Shown in pieces: positions 24,296 through 33,542 of a stretch of DNA of 64,000 nt. How positions within the stretch are numbered: the stretch's first letter is position 1; every line of letters begins with the position of its first letter. The translations under genes and the position numbers were made by a program. Below the pieces are notes generated by a model. The model made no database searches. It had not been told where the DNA came from and saw nothing but the letters and a program-made list of their open reading frames with translations. Source of the DNA: Candidatus Saccharimonadota bacterium (GTDB lineage: Bacteria; Patescibacteriota; Saccharimonadia; Saccharimonadales; Saccharimonadaceae); contig CAJPIO010000001.1 in the NCBI GenBank assembly GCA_905365145.1, forward strand, positions 1 through 64,000, read 5' to 3'.

Positions 24296-25084
24296 ATGGC
24301 GTCAGCGCTTGGGCCGAAAAAAGAGTTAGGCCAGCATTGGCTGCGCGACCCAGAAATCTTGGCGGAGATTGCCGAGGCGGCGGAGCTGAGCAACGATGAT
24401 GTGATTTTGGAGATTGGGCCGGGACTTGGTACCTTGACCAGCCGGTTGTTAGCGCGAGCCGGGCGCGTGGTGGCGGTAGAATTTGACAGGGATTTGGCGC
24501 GCAAATTGCCGGGGCAGTTTCCTGGCAAAAACCTGGACGTGATCAATGAAGATATTTTGCAATTTGATTTGAATCAGCTGCCAACTGGCTACAAGGTAGT
24601 CGCCAACGTGCCGTACTATATCACTAGCAAAATTGTTGAGAAGCTGATGACGGCGGAGAATAAACCAAGTTTGGCGGCGCTGCTGGTACAAAAAGAAGTT
24701 GCTGAGCGTATCGCGGCCGAGCCTGGTGAAATGAGCATTTTAGCGGTTAGCGCGCAGCTATTTGCCCAGGCAGAACTAGACATTGAAGTGCCGCGACAGT
24801 TTTTCACGCCGCCGCCAAAAGTTGATTCGCAGGTGGTCGTGCTGAGGACCCGCGATGAACCACTCGTTGCTAATGAGGACCAAAAAGATTTCTTCCGCAT
24901 CGTTAAGGCTGGTTTTTCGGCTAAGCGTAAAAAACTGCGTTCTAGCTTGAGCGGCGGACTGGGCGTCAGTAAAGCTAGCGCTGAACAGTTGCTAAAAAAG
25001 GCTGATATTTCACCCGATGTCCGTGCTGAAGATTTGGCGATTGACGATTGGCAGCGGTTGCTCAAAGAATGGCGGGCGCGATGA
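24296..25084 (+). CDS. rsmA: 16S rRNA (adenine1518/1519-N6)-dimethyltransferase
   Basis: Dimethylates two adjacent adenosines in the 3' hairpin of 16S rRNA using S-adenosylmethionine. 262 residues, complete. Motifs: KKELGQHWL at the start, SAM-binding LEIGPGLGTLTSRLL, VAVEFDRDL, catalytic motif IV NVPYYITSKI, and the C-terminal RKKLRSSLSGG. Its ATG is directly after the stop of the G5-3D gene and its stop overlaps the next start (ATGA). The neighbourhood of G5 protein and rsmA also occurs in Gram-positive bacteria (yabE-rnmV-ksgA). Confidence 0.97.
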   Translation: MASALGPKKELGQHWLRDPEILAEIAEAAELSNDDVILEIGPGLGTLTSRLLARAGRVVAVEFDRDLARKLPGQFPGKNLDVINEDILQFDLNQLPTGYKVVANVPYYITSKIVEKLMTAENKPSLAALLVQKEVAERIAAEPGEMSILAVSAQLFAQAELDIEVPRQFFTPPPKVDSQVVVLRTRDEPLVANEDQKDFFRIVKAGFSAKRKKLRSSLSGGLGVSKASAEQLLKKADISPDVRAEDLAIDDWQRLLKEWRAR

Positions 25085-25827
25085 TTGCGGCAGATCAGCC
25101 CGTCTGCTTTCCGTCTGATCTGCTCATTGCGGTTTCGTCGAAAGACGACGGTACCATGCTCAATCGTATTCGCGGTCGTCACGTAGCTGAGGTATTGGAG
25201 AATCGGCATCGGTTTTGTGATCAAATTGGCGTTAAGTATGACGACGTTGTTTATCACGTGATTTCATACAACCAAGCACAAACTTTTGATAATATTGCCG
25301 AAGTCACTGAAGCTGACACGGTTAAACACAACAACGAGGGGATTTTTGCTGACGCGCTATATAACGAAATGGCTGGCGTAGGCTTGTTCTTGCCAGTGGC
25401 GGACTGTATCGCCACGGTTATATACGATTCAAAACGCCGCGCCCTCATGCTGGCGCATCTGGGTCGGCATTCGACGGTTGCGCAGTTGATGCCTCAGGCC
25501 GTTCAGTATTTTGTCGAGCGCGGTAGCCAGGCAAAAGATTTACAAATTTGGATGTCGCCGAGCATCACCCAGAAAAATTATCGTATGGATTATTTTAATC
25601 ATACAAATGATACGAATTGGCACAATTTCTGCCGTCAAACGGCTGACGGAATTTATCTGGATATGCAAGGATTTAATCGTTCGTTGGCCGTCCAGGCAGG
25701 CGTTCCGGCTGATAATATTGTCATCTCGCCAATTGATACGGCGGATGATCCAAATTATTTCTCACATTCAGCTGGTGATACAGGGGGAAGAGTTGCAGTG
25801 CTAGCAGAGATAAAATCTACTAAATAA
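25081..25827 (+). CDS. YfiH/LACC1-family (DUF152) protein, putative purine nucleoside phosphorylase or polyphenol oxidase
   Basis: 248 residues from the ATG at 25081, which overlaps the rsmA stop by 4 bases; the longer in-frame version lies inside rsmA. The family signature is visible as PVADCIATVIYDSKRRALML with AHLGRHST, the metal/active-site Cys and His region, then WMSPSITQKNYRM and a C-terminal NYFSHSAGDTGGRVAVL, which replaces the usual FFS-HR-DGxTGR. Family members act on purine nucleosides (established for YlmD/LACC1). The changed C-terminal motif makes the activity uncertain. Confidence 0.8.
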   Translation: MIAADQPVCFPSDLLIAVSSKDDGTMLNRIRGRHVAEVLENRHRFCDQIGVKYDDVVYHVISYNQAQTFDNIAEVTEADTVKHNNEGIFADALYNEMAGVGLFLPVADCIATVIYDSKRRALMLAHLGRHSTVAQLMPQAVQYFVERGSQAKDLQIWMSPSITQKNYRMDYFNHTNDTNWHNFCRQTADGIYLDMQGFNRSLAVQAGVPADNIVISPIDTADDPNYFSHSAGDTGGRVAVLAEIKSTK

Positions 25828-25917
25828 AGCTCCAAGACGTCATGGCAATGTTGTGTGTTATCTTGATTAGCATTAACATATTGCTAAAAAAATAAAGTAT
25901 AAGTATAATGGTACCAA

Positions 25918-27411
25918 ATGAATAGATGTTGGAAAACAAAAAGGCTGGAATTTGGATTGGCTATCAAGGCGTTAGCTGTGACAATAGGTGTGCTAGCAGC
26001 GTTTTCTGGTCCGATATTTTATCCGCCAAAAGCTGCCGCCGACGCTATCAATGACACAGATTTTGTGTTTACCGTGGACACGCGCAAATCTGGGTCGCCA
26101 GATACCCAGTTCGTCATTCCGATAAGAGGAGGCGGATATAATTATACTATCGATTGTAATAATGATGGCACGGTCGAAGCAACCGCTCAGACCGGATCTT
26201 ATACTTGTAGTTACGCTACACCTGGTGTGTATACGATTCGTATCGGAGGTGTGTTTCCAGAGTTTTATCTCAATAACGGCGGCGATAAACTGAAGATGAT
26301 TTCTATTGATCAGTGGGGGAAGAATAAATGGAAATCGTTGGTGGCTTCATTTTACGGTGCTGCAAATATGGACGTAAAGGCGATTGACACTCCCGATTTG
26401 TCGCAGACTGACTCGATATACTCTGTCTTTAGAGGCAGCACTTCTCTCAAGGGTGAGAATGCTAATTGGAATTGGAACACCTCGACCATTACTAATATGG
26501 GTAGTGCGTTTAGCGATACTGAAAATTTCAATCAAAACATCGGATCGTGGGATGTCTCTAACGTTGTTTTTGCTGGCGGTTTATTTAATAACGCGACAGC
26601 ATTTAATAATGGCGGTAGCGATTCAATTAAAAATTGGAACACTGGCAAGATGACTGCAATGAATGCAATGTTTCAAAACGCAGTTAAGTTTAATCAGCCG
26701 ATAGGGTCGTGGGATGTTTCGAAAGCCGAGTTGATGAGTGAAATGTTTAACGGTGCTCGCGCTTTTAATCAATCTTTGGCAAATTGGCGGCTAGATTCGC
26801 TCGTTTCGACAACTGGTTTACCAAATAGTCCTTGGTCTGGCGCCCCTAGGATGTTGGATAATAGTGGTTTATCTATGAAAAATTATGATGATACTTTAAT
26901 TTCGTGGAATGCTCGGTCGACTAATTCTCCGCTTATACTAGGAGCCGCTGGGTTAAAGTATTGTGCTGCTGATACGTCTAGGGCAAACCTAATCAAAGCA
27001 ACTGCTAATGGCGGACATGGTTGGACTATCAATGGTGACGCAAAAGAATGTCCGAAGCATACGGTGGTTTTTGATATGCAGGGCGGAACGGCAATTGCTA
27101 ACCAAGAAGTTGCTTTTACTGATAAAATTACCGCGCCAGCTGTGCCAAATCGGCAGGGTTACATCTTTGCTGGGTGGTATACAGATACTGCTTTTACGAC
27201 TGCTTGGGACTTTGCGAACGATACGATGCCAGACAATGACTTGACCTTGTATGCAAAGTGGACGAAGAACCCTGCGTCTGCCTCTACGCTGTCTCCGGAG
27301 TTGCCAAAATCGCCTGGTGCCAGACTGGCTGAAACGGGCTCAAATACAGTGCTGTTTGTCTTGGCGGCGTCTATCTTTGTAGCTTCTGGTATTGTTTTGT
27401 TCAAAAAGTAA
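25918..27411 (+). CDS. LPXTG-like (LAETG) anchored surface protein with BspA/DUF285 and InlB-type repeats
   Basis: 497 residues. Signal peptide (residues 15-42, cut near AAADA). The middle carries BspA-like DUF285 units such as FNQNIGSWDVSNV, FNQPIGSWDVSKAELMSEMF and FNQSLANW. Residues about 382-448 are a Listeria-Bacteroides (InlB B-repeat) domain (YIFAGWYTDTAFTTAWDF, LTLYAKWT). The C-terminus is a cell-wall sorting signal: LAETG, hydrophobic segment, then FKK. The LAxTG form is typical of class E sortases; no sortase is in this window. TATAAT at 25904-25909 ends 8 bases before the ATG. Likely an adhesin (inference). Confidence 0.88.
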   Translation: MNRCWKTKRLEFGLAIKALAVTIGVLAAFSGPIFYPPKAAADAINDTDFVFTVDTRKSGSPDTQFVIPIRGGGYNYTIDCNNDGTVEATAQTGSYTCSYATPGVYTIRIGGVFPEFYLNNGGDKLKMISIDQWGKNKWKSLVASFYGAANMDVKAIDTPDLSQTDSIYSVFRGSTSLKGENANWNWNTSTITNMGSAFSDTENFNQNIGSWDVSNVVFAGGLFNNATAFNNGGSDSIKNWNTGKMTAMNAMFQNAVKFNQPIGSWDVSKAELMSEMFNGARAFNQSLANWRLDSLVSTTGLPNSPWSGAPRMLDNSGLSMKNYDDTLISWNARSTNSPLILGAAGLKYCAADTSRANLIKATANGGHGWTINGDAKECPKHTVVFDMQGGTAIANQEVAFTDKITAPAVPNRQGYIFAGWYTDTAFTTAWDFANDTMPDNDLTLYAKWTKNPASASTLSPELPKSPGARLAETGSNTVLFVLAASIFVASGIVLFKK

Positions 27412-27607
27412 GCGAAACGTCCGTAATATGGGTAGGGAAAGTGAAAAGATGGCTTCTCTACTATTTCCAGAAAACTAGTGTCGAATCAGGAAATATCAAA
27501 GACGAAAATTAGTTCAAGATGTAGGTTCGGTTGTTGCTGATCAGGTTTGTATTGCGGGGTGATAATGTGCTAGTAAACTTCTGTCGCCTCTGATATACTT
27601 AGAAGCA

Positions 27608-29107
27608 ATGGGAAAGAATCTTTATATCACAACGGCGATTCCATATGTCAATGGTAAGCCGCATATCGGTAATGCGCTAGACTATTTGCTTGCAGATATC
27701 TGGTCGCGCTACCAGCAGCAGAAAGGTAAAAAAGTGCGCTTCCAGGTTGGCACTGATGAGCATGGTAATAAAATCGCCGCTAAGGCTGCCGAACAAAACC
27801 TGACGCCGCAAGCATATGTCGATCAAACTCATCAAAATTTCAAGATACTGATGGATGCTGAACACGCCGAATATACTGATTTTGTCCGTACGTCTGATTC
27901 ACATCATATGGGGGCGGTGCGCTATATTTGGAAACAGTTGGACCAAGCGGGGCTGATTTATAAAAGTACTTACAACGGCTGGTACTGTATGGGTCATGAA
28001 GCTTTCTTTACTGATAAAGAAGTTCAAGAAACTGGCGGGGTTTGCCCTGACCACCAAACGCCTTATCAACAAGTTAGCGAAGAGAATTATTATTTGAAAG
28101 CGAGCGCTTATACCGATAAAGTCCGCCAAGCAATCGAGTCGGGCCGAATGAAAATTGTACCAGAGTTTCGTAAGAAAGAATTTCTGGAATTAATGAAAGA
28201 CGGTTTGCACGACGTATCAATTAGCCGGCCGCGCAAGAGCCTGACCTGGGGAGTACCGGTACCAGGAGACGACAGCCAGGTGATGTACGTCTGGTTGGAT
28301 GCCTTAGCTAATTACATCACGGTGCTAGGTTACCCGGATCAGCCGGAGTGGAAAGATTTTTGGCCAGCTGACGTGCAAGTGATTGGCAAGGATATTCTGC
28401 GTTTTCATGCCGGTATTTGGCCAGTAATGCTATTAGGGGTTGGTCTACCGCTGCCGAAGACGCTGTTAGTACACGGTTTCGTTAATGTGGGCGGTGCTAA
28501 GATGAGCAAAACTGTTGGTAATGTTGTCGATCCGATGGAGATTATCAAGGATTACGGCGTTGACGCTTTTCGCTATTACTTTTCGCGGCATATTCCAACC
28601 AAGGATGACGGCGACTTCACCTGGGAGAAGTTTGAGAAGGCTTACAACGGAGAGTTGGGCAATGATCTCGGTAATTTAGTGCAGCGGGTTATTGCTATGA
28701 TTCAGCGTTATCAGTCGGGTGTAATTGGCGAGATTCCTCGCCCAGGACACGATATGGGGCCATACCGCCAGGCAATGGAAGCGCTTGATTTTGATCGAGC
28801 AATAGATGAAGCATGGCAACAGGTGCGAGCACTTAATCAATATATTGATGACGTTAAACCGTGGGAAGTTGCCAAGAAGCGCCAAAAGGACGCTGATGCC
28901 GCCGAGCATTTATCGGAAATCTTATCTTATGCTGTTGGTGCGCTTGAGGAAATTGCTGATTTGCTAATTCCGTTTATGCCAGTGACCGCTAGCACTATTC
29001 ACAAGATGTTTTCGGCAGGAGTTGTGCCCGAGAAAGCAGCGCCACTTTTCCCAAAAATCTATATTCATACGCCCGATCCGCAAACGGCATCTAGTAAAAA
29101 GAAATAA
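27608..29107 (+). CDS. metG: Methionyl-tRNA synthetase
   Basis: Charges tRNA-Met, class I. 499 residues, without the C-terminal tRNA-binding (tRBD) extension. Motifs: AIPYVNGKPHIGNALDYLLA (HIGH variant HIGN), VGTDEHGNKIAAKA, a single Cys region (GWYCMGHEAFFTD, GGVCPDH), KDILRFHAGIWPVMLLG, and the KMSKS loop as AKMSKTVGNVVDP. TATACT at 27594-27599 ends 8 bases before the ATG (leaderless). tatD follows after 5 bases. Confidence 0.98.
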   Translation: MGKNLYITTAIPYVNGKPHIGNALDYLLADIWSRYQQQKGKKVRFQVGTDEHGNKIAAKAAEQNLTPQAYVDQTHQNFKILMDAEHAEYTDFVRTSDSHHMGAVRYIWKQLDQAGLIYKSTYNGWYCMGHEAFFTDKEVQETGGVCPDHQTPYQQVSEENYYLKASAYTDKVRQAIESGRMKIVPEFRKKEFLELMKDGLHDVSISRPRKSLTWGVPVPGDDSQVMYVWLDALANYITVLGYPDQPEWKDFWPADVQVIGKDILRFHAGIWPVMLLGVGLPLPKTLLVHGFVNVGGAKMSKTVGNVVDPMEIIKDYGVDAFRYYFSRHIPTKDDGDFTWEKFEKAYNGELGNDLGNLVQRVIAMIQRYQSGVIGEIPRPGHDMGPYRQAMEALDFDRAIDEAWQQVRALNQYIDDVKPWEVAKKRQKDADAAEHLSEILSYAVGALEEIADLLIPFMPVTASTIHKMFSAGVVPEKAAPLFPKIYIHTPDPQTASSKKK

Positions 29108-29112
29108 GCCAA

Positions 29113-29916
29113 ATGAATTCGTTACTTCGCTTAGTTGATACGCATTGTCATATTCATGATAGCGAGTTCTATAATGCTTCGGCGCGCGAGAAAGCTTACC
29201 AGGAATCAGTGAAGAATGGCGTAGCGATGATTTGTGTTGGTACGGATTTGCGCAGCTCGCGTCAGGCTCTAGAGTTTGCTAGGATGCATGATTTTACTTG
29301 GCCGGTTGTCGGCATTCACCCGCACGACGCAGCGACAAATAACGTCGAGGAATTGCGCCAATTGGTAGCAGGCAATCGCGATGAAATCGTCGGCATTGGT
29401 GAAATTGGTTTGGATTATTTTTATGATAATAGTCCGCGTGACATTCAACAGAGCGTTTTGCGGCGGCAGCTTGAGGTAGCGCGAGATTTTAAATTGCCGA
29501 TTAGTTTTCATGTACGCGACGAAAAAACCGCTGCTGGTGTAGTCTGGGCGGATTTTTGGCCGATTTTCGATGAATTCAAAGGTTTGCGCGGCATTTTGCA
29601 TAGCTTTACCGATTCTGAGGAAAATTTGCAGCGTGGGTTGGATCGTGGTTTATACGTTGGTGTTAACGGTATAAGTACTTTTACTAAAAACAAAAAACAA
29701 CAGAAAATGTTTAACCAAATTCCGCTTGAACGCTTAGTTTTTGAAACTGATGCACCTTTCTTGACGCCAGTGCCATTTCGTGGTAAAGTGAATATACCAG
29801 CGTATGTGAGGCAGGTAGCAGAATATCATGCGCGCGCTCGTGACCTTGCTATAGAAGAGGCCGCTAGCGTAACTACTCGCAACGCGCGGCAAATTTTTGG
29901 GATTAATTATGAATGA
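29113..29916 (+). CDS. tatD: TatD-family metal-dependent DNase
   Basis: 267 residues of the amidohydrolase-fold TatD family, deoxyribonucleases active on DNA with 3' overhangs. Metal ligands: VDTHCHIHD (HxH), GEIGLDYFY (Glu), ISFHVRD (His), a His in LHSFTDSEEN and Asp in FETDAPFLTPV. It follows metG by 5 bases, a common pairing. Its 3' end overlaps the next small gene by 8 bases. Confidence 0.96.
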   Translation: MNSLLRLVDTHCHIHDSEFYNASAREKAYQESVKNGVAMICVGTDLRSSRQALEFARMHDFTWPVVGIHPHDAATNNVEELRQLVAGNRDEIVGIGEIGLDYFYDNSPRDIQQSVLRRQLEVARDFKLPISFHVRDEKTAAGVVWADFWPIFDEFKGLRGILHSFTDSEENLQRGLDRGLYVGVNGISTFTKNKKQQKMFNQIPLERLVFETDAPFLTPVPFRGKVNIPAYVRQVAEYHARARDLAIEEAASVTTRNARQIFGINYE

Positions 29917-30241
29917 GAGTTTTAATAATAAAGTAAAACCTTATGCACCGGTAGAAAATGCCGGTCATTTTAATTATGAACAAACTGCTAATGGCAATTC
30001 TTATCGCAATCCCGAGTTAGAGCGCTTAGGCGAGTTAGCGCGTAGACAAGCTGAGTCGGCCAATCAAACAACCGAATCGCCCCGGGTTGATTATATAAAA
30101 TTGAATAGCCCGAAACACGAAGAAAACCCGCTTACTCCTGAACAGGAAATTGCTGCTACCAGTCAACGTGTGGTTAATTTACGAAATGAATATGATAAAG
30201 ACTATGCTGAATATCTAAAGGGATTTGGTCTAGCTGCATAA
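29909..30241 (+). CDS. Hypothetical small hydrophilic protein
   Basis: 110 residues from the ATG at 29909, overlapping the end of tatD by 8 bases. N-terminal half rich in Asn, Tyr and charged residues; the C-terminal part (TPEQEIAATSQRVVNLRNEY) is probably helical and could be a short coiled coil. No membrane segment, no Cys, no family recognised. It lies in the metG-tatD run and is followed after 3 bases by another unknown gene. Confidence 0.7.
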   Translation: MNESFNNKVKPYAPVENAGHFNYEQTANGNSYRNPELERLGELARRQAESANQTTESPRVDYIKLNSPKHEENPLTPEQEIAATSQRVVNLRNEYDKDYAEYLKGFGLAA

Positions 30242-30244
30242 ATT

Positions 30245-30679
30245 ATGGTCAAGCGCGTTCTCACAAAAACTCTCAAACTTTTTGTCGGCGATGATTTGTC
30301 GCTTGGTTTGCCGAAGCTTCGCAAAAAACGTCCGCTCAAGAAACTGAGTGAGCGCGAACTGTTGGCGCTAGAAAGTGAAATTGGCTCGGAACTTTTTGGA
30401 GAGGTGCCGAAGGGTCATCGCCGTGAATTCTTTTGCTTGGACGAAAAAACATGGATGTGGCATGAGGAATGGATTGATGCTAAGCACAAACTTAAAACTC
30501 ACACGATCAAATATGAAGTAACCGATCGAGGTATCTTGAAAACTCAACCTGGCCCGCGCTATTCATACCTCGAGGGCGATGAATTGCGTAATTTTAGTAT
30601 CGCTGCGCAAATGTATTATGAGCAAGTTGCCCGCCAAGTTTACAAGCGAGATCCCGAGACCGGCGAAAAATTGGTATAA
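30245..30679 (+). CDS. Conserved-looking hypothetical protein
   Basis: 144 residues, basic N-terminal third (LRKKRPLKKLSERELLALE) followed by a compact domain with EFFCLDEKTWMWHEEW, IKYEVTDRGILKTQPGPRYS and a C-terminal helix containing MYYEQVARQVYKRDP. Its stop codon lies inside the TATAAT that serves the next gene. No family recognised; lack of a signal peptide suggests a cytoplasmic role. Confidence 0.72.
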   Translation: MVKRVLTKTLKLFVGDDLSLGLPKLRKKRPLKKLSERELLALESEIGSELFGEVPKGHRREFFCLDEKTWMWHEEWIDAKHKLKTHTIKYEVTDRGILKTQPGPRYSYLEGDELRNFSIAAQMYYEQVARQVYKRDPETGEKLV

Positions 30680-30687
30680 TAGAAAGC

Positions 30688-31836
30688 GTGAAATCATCGA
30701 TAATCTATCTCGACCATGCTGCTGCCACGCCTCTAGACGAGCGCGTTTTGGCGGCGATGCAGCCGTATTTCTCTGAGATGTTTTATAATCCTTCGGCGCC
30801 GTATGCTCCAGCGGTGGAAGTCAAGCGCGCTTATAATAAAGCTAAGCATCGTTTGGCTGTTTGTCTTGGCGGACAGGCTAGCGAGCTGGTTGTGACGGCT
30901 GGCGCTACCGAGTCTATTAATTTGATGATAAATAGCATTGACGGGCATATCGTATCAAGTGCCATTGAGCATGATGCAGTACTGAAAGCGCTTGCTGATA
31001 ATGTAACACTGGTGGCTCCATCTAAAAAAGGCAATATCGCGCCGTGCGATATTCAAGCAGCTATTAGGCCAGATACGCAGCTAATAACTATCGCTATCGC
31101 TAATCACGAACTCGGTACCATTCAACCGCTACGCGACATTGCTGAAGTTGTCCGTACTGAGCGTCGCCGCCGGTTTGAAGCGGGTGAGCTGACGCCAATT
31201 TATCTGCACACTGATGCTTCGCAAGGTGCTGGGCAGATTGACATCAATGTAGCGCGGTTAGGCGTTGATGCGTTGACGCTAAATGCTGGTAAGATCTATG
31301 GCCCGAAACAAGTTGGTTTGCTTTGGTGTAATCGGATGATACGCTTGCAGCCGCTAGTTCGCGGCGGCGGGCAAGAGCGGGGCTTGCGCAGCGGGACCGA
31401 AAATGTTGCGGGCACTATTGGGTTTGCAGTAGCGCTAGAATTAGCGCAGCAACATCGTAATTCTGAGAATAAGCGCTTGCGCCAGTTGCGCGACCAGCTG
31501 CAAAATCAGCTGACAGAAGCTTTTCCGTGGGCGATTGTCTCTGGCGATCAAAAACATCGCCTGGCAAGTCATTTGCATATATCATTCCCCGGAATTGATG
31601 CCGAACGTCTAGTTTTTATGCTTGAGCAGAAAGGCGTGCTGGTAGCGACTGGCAGTGCTTGCGCCGCTAATTCTGGAATGCGTTCGCATGTGTTAGAAGC
31701 GATTGGCTTAGCGCCAGAGGCGGCGGACGGCAGTTTGCGTCTGACACTGGGTCGCTTATCGGATTCTGAAACGTGCATGGCGGCTGCCCGAGAAATTATC
31801 GCTGCGGTTAATACAGAAAAGGCCAGGTTAGCGTGA
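30688..31836 (+). CDS. Cysteine desulfurase (NifS/IscS class)
   Basis: PLP enzyme that takes sulfur from cysteine as an enzyme-bound persulfide. 382 residues from a GTG start 7 bases after TATAAT (30675-30680), leaderless. Landmarks: IYLDHAAATPLDERVL, TAGATESINLMI, HTDASQGAGQ with the PLP Asp, NAGKIYGPKQVGLLW for the PLP Lys (usually SHK), RGGGQERGLRSGTENV, and the catalytic Cys in VATGSACAANSG. Downstream mnmA uses this sulfur for tRNA 2-thiouridine, so the operon is probably for tRNA thiolation. No scaffold (iscU) gene nearby. Confidence 0.95.
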   Translation: MKSSIIYLDHAAATPLDERVLAAMQPYFSEMFYNPSAPYAPAVEVKRAYNKAKHRLAVCLGGQASELVVTAGATESINLMINSIDGHIVSSAIEHDAVLKALADNVTLVAPSKKGNIAPCDIQAAIRPDTQLITIAIANHELGTIQPLRDIAEVVRTERRRRFEAGELTPIYLHTDASQGAGQIDINVARLGVDALTLNAGKIYGPKQVGLLWCNRMIRLQPLVRGGGQERGLRSGTENVAGTIGFAVALELAQQHRNSENKRLRQLRDQLQNQLTEAFPWAIVSGDQKHRLASHLHISFPGIDAERLVFMLEQKGVLVATGSACAANSGMRSHVLEAIGLAPEAADGSLRLTLGRLSDSETCMAAAREIIAAVNTEKARLA

Positions 31837-32438
31837 AAAGATTTTTAATAGCTATCGCTACGCTGGCCATTGTTTCGGCTGCAGTAATCATCGGTATTAC
31901 TTTGTTTTTATCAAAGAACGATTTGCAAGGCTGTGGCGATATTCCAGATGCGGCACGCCAACAGTGCGCAGCAGCTGATGCGATTGTAGCGGTGAGCGGC
32001 GGCGATACCAGTGCTCGTACTGCTGAAGCAGTGCGATTGTACAAGAATAACTGGGCGCACAAATTAGTTTTCTCTGGTGCGGCAGCTGATAAAACTGGCC
32101 CGAGTAATGCCCGGGCGATGAAGAGGCAGGCTATCGTTGCAGGCGTACCAGCTAGTGATATTTTGATAGAGGAAACCAGTGAAACGACTGCCGAGAATGC
32201 CTCGCAAACCGTCAGGCTGCTCAAGCAAAAGCAGATATCATCGGTAATTTTGGTGACAAGCGCTTACCACTCGCGGCGAGTTTCAATTGAATTTACTAAA
32301 GCAGCGCCAAATATACTAACGCGTAGCCATCCAGTAGTTACAGATAATCAATGGTCGAATATGTGGTGGACAACTGTTATAGGCTGGCAGCTGGCGTTGC
32401 AAGAGCTGGTAAAGATTATGGGAGTTGCAGCGGAATGA
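31833..32438 (+). CDS. DUF218 (YdcF/SanA/ElyC-like) membrane-anchored protein
   Basis: 201 residues from a GTG overlapping the desulfurase stop (GTGA). N-terminal membrane anchor (residues 5-25), then a DUF218 domain: ADAIVAVSGGDTSARTAEAV, HKLVFSGAAADKTGPSNA, AGVPASDILIEETSETTAEN and VILVTSAYHSRRVSIEF. Family members are linked to cell-envelope maintenance, biochemistry unclear. It is placed between two sulfur-transfer genes and overlaps both, perhaps only for shared transcription. Confidence 0.87.
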   Translation: MKRFLIAIATLAIVSAAVIIGITLFLSKNDLQGCGDIPDAARQQCAAADAIVAVSGGDTSARTAEAVRLYKNNWAHKLVFSGAAADKTGPSNARAMKRQAIVAGVPASDILIEETSETTAENASQTVRLLKQKQISSVILVTSAYHSRRVSIEFTKAAPNILTRSHPVVTDNQWSNMWWTTVIGWQLALQELVKIMGVAAE

Positions 32439-33481
32439 CCAGACCGCGTGTCTACGTTGGTATGAGTGGCGGCGTCGATAGCAGTGTCGCGGCAGCATTA
32501 TTGCTTGACCAAGATTATGATGTTACTGGAGTTTATATGAAAAACTGGAGTCAAGATCTACCCGGTATGCAGTGTCCGTGGGCTGAGGACCTGGCTGATG
32601 CCAAGCGGGTGGCAGTGCAATTAGGAATTGATTTTAAAGTATTTGATTTCGAAACACAGTATCGCCAAAAAGTTGTTGATTACATGCTTGACGAATATCG
32701 TGCTGGTAGAACGCCGAATCCAGATATCATGTGTAATCAAGAGGTTAAGTTTAAACTATTTTTAGAAACTTCGCTGGCGGCGGGGGCGGATTACATCGCA
32801 ACTGGTCATTATGCGCGGGTTGAACGTTTAGCAGATACCGCACACTTGCTTCGTGCTCGCGACGACAACAAAGATCAAACTTATTTTTTATATCGCGTGA
32901 CGTCTGAGGCATTAGCGAAAACCGTGTTCCCATTAGGAAATCTGACCAAACCTGAAGTGCGTCAAATTGCTAAAGATCGCGGCTTATGGACAGCTCGCAA
33001 AAAAGAATCTATGGGTGTGTGTTTCGTCGGCAATGTCGGTATGCGCGAATTTCTTAGCCAGTACATTACGACGCGTCCGGGCGATATTATTGACAAAGAA
33101 TCGGGCCGAGTGCTTGGCCGTCATGACGGTGCAATTTTTTATACACTTGGTCAAAGACATGGTCTGGATGTTGGCGGCGGGTTGCCGTATTATGTGGTTG
33201 GCAAAAATATGGATAAGAATGAAGTTTACGTTAGCCGTAATATCAACGACGAACACATATGGCGAACCGAGATTAAGCTGACAGATATTCACTGGATTAA
33301 TCAACCTTTGACTGAAGGTGCGCGAATACAGGTCCGATTGCGCCACCGCGGGGCGCTCATTAACGCTATATATAGTGCTGACACGCTACATCTAGAGTCT
33401 GCCGAACGAGCCGTGGCGCCTGGTCAGTCGGCGGTGGTCTATCGCGGTGAAGAGTGTCTAGGTGGTGGCTTGGTGATTTGA
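32435..33481 (+). CDS. mnmA: tRNA-specific 2-thiouridylase
   Basis: Thiolates U34 of tRNA-Lys, -Glu and -Gln, using sulfur from a cysteine desulfurase. 348 residues from the ATG at 32435 (ATGA overlap with the previous stop); longer in-frame versions are discarded. PP-loop YVGMSGGVDSSVAAALL, first catalytic Cys in NPDIMCNQEVKF, TGHYARV, DQTYFLYRV, and the second Cys in MGVCFVGNVGMREFL. Full length. Substrate tRNA-Glu (TTC) and tRNA-Gln (TTG) genes are in this window. Confidence 0.97.
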   Translation: MTRPRVYVGMSGGVDSSVAAALLLDQDYDVTGVYMKNWSQDLPGMQCPWAEDLADAKRVAVQLGIDFKVFDFETQYRQKVVDYMLDEYRAGRTPNPDIMCNQEVKFKLFLETSLAAGADYIATGHYARVERLADTAHLLRARDDNKDQTYFLYRVTSEALAKTVFPLGNLTKPEVRQIAKDRGLWTARKKESMGVCFVGNVGMREFLSQYITTRPGDIIDKESGRVLGRHDGAIFYTLGQRHGLDVGGGLPYYVVGKNMDKNEVYVSRNINDEHIWRTEIKLTDIHWINQPLTEGARIQVRLRHRGALINAIYSADTLHLESAERAVAPGQSAVVYRGEECLGGGLVI

Positions 33482-33542
33482 GTCTCAAACTTACGTTACT
33501 TCTTCGTATATTCAAGTTGGTTTTCGTGCTATAATTACCTCT

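Noticed and set aside
25048..25080. Upstream start for the YfiH/LACC1-like gene
   Set aside because: It would lie inside rsmA, while the ATGA overlap at 25081 is the usual coupling in this genome.
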